From: Pisolithus tinctorius
Taxonomy: Eukaryota > Basidiomycota > Agaricomycetes > Boletales > Pisolithaceae
NCBI GenBank assembly: GCA_024663395.1
Contig: JANFAH010000039.1
Coordinates: forward strand, 543,501 to 607,500
Reading direction: 5' to 3'
Length of the DNA: 64,000 nt
The translations under genes and the position numbers were made by a program. The notes beneath the pieces were generated by a model. The model was not told the origin of the DNA, did no database searches, and saw nothing but the letters and a program-made list of their open reading frames with translations. This document shows, piece by piece, positions 58,089 through 64,000 of this stretch (its first letter is position 1; each line of letters starts with the position of its first letter).

Positions 58089-58413
58089 GGTTTTCAACTA
58101 TTGACGAGGGAGAACTAATCGATCCGAATTACTTGCTATCTTATAGGTCCTTCGGAGTTGGTAATTTAGTTTAATTTCCTCTGTAACGGGTCACAATTCA
58201 CGTGACATGTTACAGTCACGGTCACATTATGTGACATTAATATTGTCTCAGTCACGGACCAATCCGGGGCAGGCGTGGTCCCTTTGACAATTGACCACGG
58301 CAGCAGCCCTCCAGCAACCTGCGAGATATTGTTGAATAGTGTTTACGGTGAGCACGTAGTCTTCTGTGTTATTGGTGGTAGCATCGCTGACGTTGATCCT
58401 TGCAGCCCCTGCG
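58089..58413. promoter_or_regulatory. Bidirectional spacer ARG1 / RING gene
   Basis: 325 bp between start codons. Contains an unusual run of GTCAC/GTGAC motifs at 58188-58254 (for example CACGTGACATGTTACAGTCA) that could be a binding-site cluster. No TATA box was seen. Confidence 0.4.
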
Positions 58414-60320
58414 ATGAATGTTACCGATCGCAACAATTCCCGACGCGGTAATAACAATAACGTACACCGGCGCGCCTTCCATCTGCCCACGGAGGTGCAG
58501 TCAGTACCCAAGCAGTCGAGTCGCCGCCGTCCACCAGGCTCTCCTGAACGGACGAGCGTGCAGCACATGGTTCTGTCAAATGTCGCGATGCCTACCATTG
58601 ATGAGTCATCCCAAGTAGACCAGAGCAGGCGGAAGAAGCCAGTTAATCTACCGTCTGTCCCTACGACCTCCCGTTCTTTCATCGTCGCTATCGATGAGGC
58701 CAGCTCAGATCGTGGCCGCAAGTCGAAGGCAAGACAGCGCCACCACAATCGCCATCTCTCGGAGAACGGCGCACAAGCTGGAGTGCCTCACCCGGTACAG
58801 ACAGTCTTTTCCATACCAAAAGAAGAAAGATCAAAATCTCAGGAGTCAACGAGACAGCCCTCAAAATCTGCACCATCAGATGCCGAGAGTTCCGCTCGCA
58901 ACTTTATTGACCTGCATTCAGACTATAGCGGCCCACTTGCCGCAGCTGAGTTTGCTAAAATGAAACGGGAAATCGATAATTTGAGAAGAGTATGCACTAT
59001 TTCATGAAATAATGCATGCCATTGACGTTTTTCTGCAGTTGGCTCAAGAGAACAAAAAAGTTGTCAAGAAGCAAAACAAGGTAAATATTCTGGACGGATC
59101 GAGCTACATGGTATTGACGTCTTCTCAGCTCATAGAAGAGTTGAAGCAACAGGAAAACACTACTAATCAGGTACGCAGCGCGTGTGGGAGTTCGAAATGT
59201 CCGTCGACGATTCTCTTGGTAGAAATTGAAAGAAACGGAATCGCAGGTGCAAAAGTTACAGAGTAAGTCGAAGAAAGCCGAAGAGGTGCGTCGCCATCCG
59301 ATCTACCTGCGCGTAATTTATAGGGCTGGTTTGCTTGCGCCCAGTTCATGAACACAGCGGAGAATAATGTACAATGTCAGATTTGTATGGAACTCCTCCT
59401 GAAGCCGTATGCGTACGTGCACAGGAGGGCGTGGTGGTTGTGAGCCTGCTGACTAGCATCACAGACTTTCGCCATGTGGCCACGTGCTATGTGTTACTTG
59501 TCTTCAGGAATGGTTCCGAAAAGCTCCCATGGGTGACGATGACATGGATGATGTCGATAATCCAGCTTACATCCTTCATCGCCGCAAGACATGTCCGTGT
59601 TGTCGCGCTGCGGTCCTCCATCGTCCTATTCCTATTTTTGCAGTTAAATCCATCGCCGCGGCACTCGCCAAGGCGAAAGGTACATCTGCCGTAGCATCAC
59701 TGAACCGTGATGCTACCAGTGAATTGGATCCATGGGAGGGTATATTCCCGCCCCACAGCCAAGTGGGTGGAGGGGAGGCAAGTGAAGGGGACGAGGGCGA
59801 AGAAGATGACGATGACGATGACTATGAAGAGGACGACGACCATTCCTCCGATTGGTACGAGGATGTTTTCAGTTATGGGACTGACAGCGATGAAGAGCCA
59901 TACCTCGGCGGGTACGTATATCCCCAGTGGGAGCCGCCCACTGTGATCGTAGATGAGGATGACTACCTCTTCGAGCAACTAGTCCCTGGTGAATTCAACG
60001 CTCTTCGGCGCGGCGCGACCCTCCAAATGTTGCGTGAATATGAGATGCGATACTCGCATGACGAGGGTCTCATCGCGCACGACGAAGAGTTCAACCGCTA
60101 CTTTCTCGGGTGGAACATTCGGTTGAGTTCGGATGATGAAAATGGGGAAGGATTCATGCAGTACATTATGGATGACGTGACCAATCGACCGGAGAGGTGG
60201 CGGATAGCAGAGTACGATGACGGGACCTTCGATGCTCACCTCCTTGTTCGCGAGGATGAAGTCCACGACTATGCCGACACGGACTCGGATTACAACTACA
60301 TGGATGTGGATGGCCGATAG
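58414..60320 (+). CDS. RING-finger E3 ubiquitin ligase-like protein
   Basis: Six exons encode about 555 residues. The N-terminal 200 residues are basic and Ser/Arg-rich; LAAAEFAKMKREIDNLRR starts a coiled coil that continues across three small exons (LAQENKKVVKKQNK, LIEELKQQENTTNQ, KLKETESQVQKLQ). A C3HC4 RING follows: NVQCQICMELLLKPYALSPC, GHVLCVTCLQEWF, then RRKTCPCCRAAV. The C-terminal half is very acidic (EDDDDDDYEEDDDHSSD) and ends YADTDSDYNYMDVDGR. The RING loop before the last Cys pair is long (about 25 residues). It probably ubiquitylates nuclear targets, by analogy with coiled-coil RING proteins; no specific orthologue is recognised. Start 58414 (MNVTDRNN) is the first ATG in frame. 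Confidence 0.85.
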
Positions 60321-60808
60321 TAGGCTGAATCATTTTCGTAATTCCTGATAGAGGTAAAAGTTGCCAGGGCGTTCTTCATATTTACTTGGGAGTGTAACTA
60401 CTACAGAATTAACTACATACGAAGCTGTATATCCTGTTCTTGATGGTGTATTGATGTTGTACTACAAATCCCATACATCTTTTTCTGATTGCAGCGGTGA
60501 TGCAGAGGCTGCTGTACGGGATCCTGTGTAGACGACGGGCTATGTTGCTGTGCCGAGAAAACACTTTGCATGTATTTGGCGGTGGCGCCGCTGCCTAGCC
60601 TAGCCTAGCCTAGAGAAAGGCAAGCACCCATAAGTCAAGGATCACAAATCGACCACAACGTCCCAAGGCAAGGCTTGGAATATTCAGCGGGCTGCACTGC
60701 TGGGACCATTCGACGACCCTTTTGCAGCCTTCTTGGTCAGCACGCAGGACATACTCTGAGCGAATTTTTGCAGTGTAGGACGTGACCCGTCGAATCAGGC
60801 AAATACGA
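60321..60808. other. Spacer RING gene / DOA10
   Basis: 3' flank of the RING gene and promoter of DOA10, with the short GCCTA repeat listed separately. Confidence 0.4.
60593..60613 (+). repeat. Pentanucleotide microsatellite (GCCTA)4
   Basis: Four perfect GCCTA units plus a final G, about 200 bp upstream of the DOA10 start. Confidence 0.85.
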
Positions 60809-63800
60809 ATGCAGGAAGCAGAGGAGCTGGGTATGTCGGACTCCCACCACAGGACATCTGGGTACTCACTCCTGCGCAGATACGTGCCGGATATGCAGTG
60901 CACCAGGGGAGCCGGACCAACCACTTTTCCACCCTTGTAAATGTTCTGGTACTATCCGATACATCCATCAAGACTGGTAACGTTTCAGCCAAAGACACTA
61001 GGTTCAGTGGTGACTGACCCCATGGACCACCTAGTTTGACGACATGGCTATCACACAGCAAAAAGAAAACCTGCGATGTCTGCAAGCATCCTTACTCCTT
61101 CACGAAAGGTATACCACATGTCCACTAGCGACTTCGATAATTAACTCATGAAAAAAACAGTTTATGCCGCCGACATGCCCGACACGCTCCCGCCCTTACT
61201 TCTCGTTCGTCGACTCGCCCAACAGGCTCTCTTCGGCGTTCTCTTCGGCCTTCGAGCTGTAATGATTGCCGTCATATGGCTTGCCGTGCTTCCCTGGATC
61301 ACGATATGGACGTGGAGGTTGTACTTTACGATGGGAGAATCCACGTGTGTACACTTAATGCTATCTACACATCAAAGGGCTAATCAACTACATGTAGTGC
61401 GTTGTGGATAAGCGGGCGTGATCAGCTGCCGAGCTCTTCCTCCGCCGGACTCGTGTCACTTGAAATTTCCAACGAAACCGTTTCGTCTTGGAGTAATTCA
61501 ACGATCCTTCTTCGACTTACGACACGGCCTTTTTGGCAATCCCTTTCTGCTGACATATTTGCCGGTCAGATCATAGCGTCGCTGATAGTCCTCACTTTTG
61601 TCGCTGTTTTTCTTTTGCGCGAGTGGATCTCCCAGAATGCCAGGCCTGGAGTATTTGAAGAAGAAGAATTTGGCGTACCTCCTGCGATGAATGCTGCAGT
61701 TTTGGAGCCAATACCCATTGTTCCAGACCCGGCAGAACTCGAAGGTCGTCTCAACCCCCGAGCACCATTCCCCATGGGCAGGGACTTTGCAGCAGGAAGA
61801 GAGGAAGCCCGACGTCAAGCTAGGTTCATGCGGGCACGTCGCGGCGGTATGATGCAGAACGGTCAGCTCGAACGCCCGCGACGGCAGAACAATTTAGAAA
61901 GGGGACAGCCCTTGCGTGTTCTTCCCGTCCCTTTTCCTCAATATCCTACCATAGAACCACCACCGCTACCGCCTCCGAGTTCGCTTCAAATTCCCGATAG
62001 CAATGAACCTCCAGCTTCCACAGGGAAAGGAAAGGCAAGGCATCAGGATGATTTCGATGATGACGGGTTTGCTGGATTGCGCCGCAGGACCCGTAGAAAG
62101 CTGGATTCACAAGATGAAGATGGTGTCGGTGGTCCACCCTTCCCCGATTCTAGCGAATCCGCAATGCTAGCATCGGGGGCCTCCACAGCGTTAGCACCAG
62201 GTTCCTCCACAGTCGTCCCTCCCGCAGCATTCGAGTTTACCTTCCGTGCACCACGATCAGTCAATGGTTCCGCTTATGACAACCACGACGCCCCTCCTGG
62301 GTCAACATCACAGGTGGAACCCCAAGGTCCATGGCATGCCGACGCAATTGCGCCTCCGGAGCCAACCTCCTTTGAAAGCTATTCATCCCGTCCAGAGCTA
62401 GTACACGACGAACCACCAGCATCCGAGTTACCCTCTTATATACAGCCTGGACCTGCCCATCAGGATCCTCTTGACGCGTCCGTTGATAGCGAGGTCCAAA
62501 CCGATGTAGCGCGAGGCCCCTTTGTTGAAGAATCAAAAGAGACATTGGATGCCAATCCCACTGTACCTCTTGCATTAGGGAAATACGCTTTCTTCCCAGG
62601 CAGTAGCAGCCCATATGTCCCCAGTCGAACTCCAAGTCCTGGAGAAGAATTTGTCTCATCCCCTTCGTCTTCGCACGTTCAAGCCGGACCTGCCCTCCAG
62701 CAGTTTTCAATGCCCAATACCACCACCCTGTCTGAAGGACTTACTTCTTCGGCTACCATCGCAACGTATACTCCATCAGAAGAATTTGAGGCTGGACCGT
62801 CGTCTGCGGCAAGCAGACACATGGACCGGGAGAAGCTCGCGAGACAGGAGGTGGAGGATGAGTTCAACCATTACTTCCGCGAAGCAGCCACTCCCAAAGA
62901 AGCGTTGGAAGTACCGAATCCAGGCCCGGATCTGAATGGCCTGCACAAACCGGATGTACCCGTCGAGGATGATGAAGAGGACGAAGAGGGTGATGTCGAG
63001 CTAGAGGCAGAAGATCTTGATCGTGATGAAGATGACGACGAAGACGAGGACGACTTCGGTAACTTAAACATCGTGAACCGCCCGGGTGTACAGCCACAGC
63101 AAGCACAATTACAGGAAGCCGCTGAACAGATGAACGAGGGTGCTGATGATCTTGAAGCTGGTGTCGAGGACGATATGGAGGGCGCGCTTGAAGGTGAGTT
63201 TGTCGACTGATTTTTGGCGCTCAGTTCGCTGAATCTTTGACCTAGCCATTGGGCTCCGAGGGCCGCTTTTTGGTGTTATACAGAACGTATGTTGTTTACT
63301 CATCATTCTTCCTATTCCTAGCTTAAGGAGGCTTGTAGGCTGTTCTAATGGTGCTTGTCCTTGATACCGCCATGGGTTTTGGAATATGGCTTCCTTTCAC
63401 CCTGGGAAAGACAGCCGCTTTGTTGTCGGTCAGTACATATTAATCCCTTAGGTGTCACATCCTCACGTTCCGATAGTTGGATCCTCCCCGAGCACTTCAT
63501 ATTCTTCATTTACCCATCCGCGCGATGAGAGTGATTACCGACCCCGTGGTGGACTCTGTCACGTTTCTTCTTAGCCGTTTCATGCCTCCACTGTTCAACA
63601 TGGCACTCGAGCTTCTTTTCCATTTTGTGCTGTTCGCCGCGGAGAAATCGGTGGGACCTACAGCAGCAGCCACTGTGATTGAGCTACGTTCTTGGGTGGT
63701 GTGTTGTCTTGACCCCTTGGTGTCCGGTTCTCACTGAAGCTTGCATACGTAGACATCAGAAGGCGCGAAACTGTCCGAGAGATTGGTGGAATGGCTGCGA

Positions 63801-64000
63801 TCGCCCCCTGAGGAACCGTCTCCGGGCTTGTTGAGCCACATTGAGGATTTCTTCGAAGGCGATTCTGCAATCGCTCGCTTCCTGGAGCCCTACTTTGCGG
63901 AATTCGGTCGAAGCATCAGACTCGCCACTGAGCGGGCCCAGAAATCTTGGGTTCATTTAGCACTTGGCCACGGAGCGCCGGAGCGAACTTTTGCGATTTG
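60809..64000 (+). CDS. SSM4: Doa10/Ssm4 (MARCH6) ER membrane E3 ligase, 5' part
   Basis: At least eight exons, running off the window end. Exon 1 is tiny (MQEAEEL, ATG 60809). Then the RING-CH (C4HC3) domain: [34 protein letters not shown], spliced to [40 protein letters not shown] leads into transmembrane segments ([40 protein letters not shown]). A long disordered Pro/Ser-rich and acidic loop, about 500 residues in one exon to 63190, ends in Asp/Glu runs. After an intron come [14 protein letters not shown], further membrane segments ([20 protein letters not shown]) and [16 protein letters not shown]. The family degrades misfolded proteins at the ER and inner nuclear membrane. The short exons and tiny first exon hide the RING from simple frame reading. 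Confidence 0.93.

Noticed and set aside
58248..58748. Minus-strand frame of 166 codons
   Set aside because: Antisense shadow of the basic N-terminal exon of the RING gene, with irregular composition.
60610..61085. Two overlapping minus-strand frames of about 100 codons
   Set aside because: They are antisense to the first exons of DOA10; the plus strand gives a complete RING-CH domain with good splice sites.

Overview
The window reads as nuclear DNA of a filamentous basidiomycete, most likely an Agaricomycete. Almost every recognisable gene is split by several 45-65 nt GT-AG introns, genes lie on both strands with short spacers, and several families are typical of mushrooms: cospin-type beta-trefoil protease inhibitors (MEROPS I66), VIT/VWA proteins, a hydrophobin-like protein, Ppo-type oxylipin genes and HET incompatibility genes. 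Gene models below were built by hand from splice signals and family resemblance; no database search was run. All family calls rest on recall of conserved motifs.

Layout. 1-5 kb: the start of an unrecognised serine-rich gene, an HD-domain 5'-deoxynucleotidase with one GC-AG intron, and an unrecognised multi-exon gene. 5-8 kb: a graveyard with a frameshifted Agaricomycete-type gene, an internal piece of a linoleate diol synthase (Ppo) gene and a piece of a HET-domain gene. 8-13 kb: SDS3 head-to-head with a VIT/VWA gene that contains a coding minisatellite and three in-frame stops. 13-25 kb: a gene-poor, duplicated tract with four inhibitor genes (three apparently intact, one decayed), two tandem HSP20 genes with heat-shock promoter elements, and diverged non-coding repeats. 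25.8-29.7 kb: tandem dienelactone hydrolase genes.

30-64 kb is mostly housekeeping: ADE17 (purine synthesis), SPT20 (SAGA), HGH1 (eEF2 folding), a GATA transcription factor, an unknown CxxC protein, DED1 (RNA helicase), SEC72 (ER translocation), TPT1 (tRNA splicing), APP1 (phosphatidate phosphatase), a hydrophobin-like gene, ARG1 (arginine synthesis), a RING E3 and the first half of DOA10/SSM4 (ER E3 ligase). At 53.05-56.25 kb an apparently intact PIF/Harbinger DNA transposon sits between the hydrophobin-like gene and ARG1, with 36 bp terminal inverted repeats and a 3 bp target duplication.

There is no operon-like organisation. Several genes are head-to-head with 190-425 bp between start codons (SDS3/VIT-VWA, SPT20/HGH1, DED1/SEC72, TPT1/APP1, ARG1/RING), which suggests shared promoters. 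The contrast between the compact housekeeping half and the duplicated, repeat-laden 5-30 kb half is the main structural theme. No CRISPR array, rRNA or convincing tRNA was seen.
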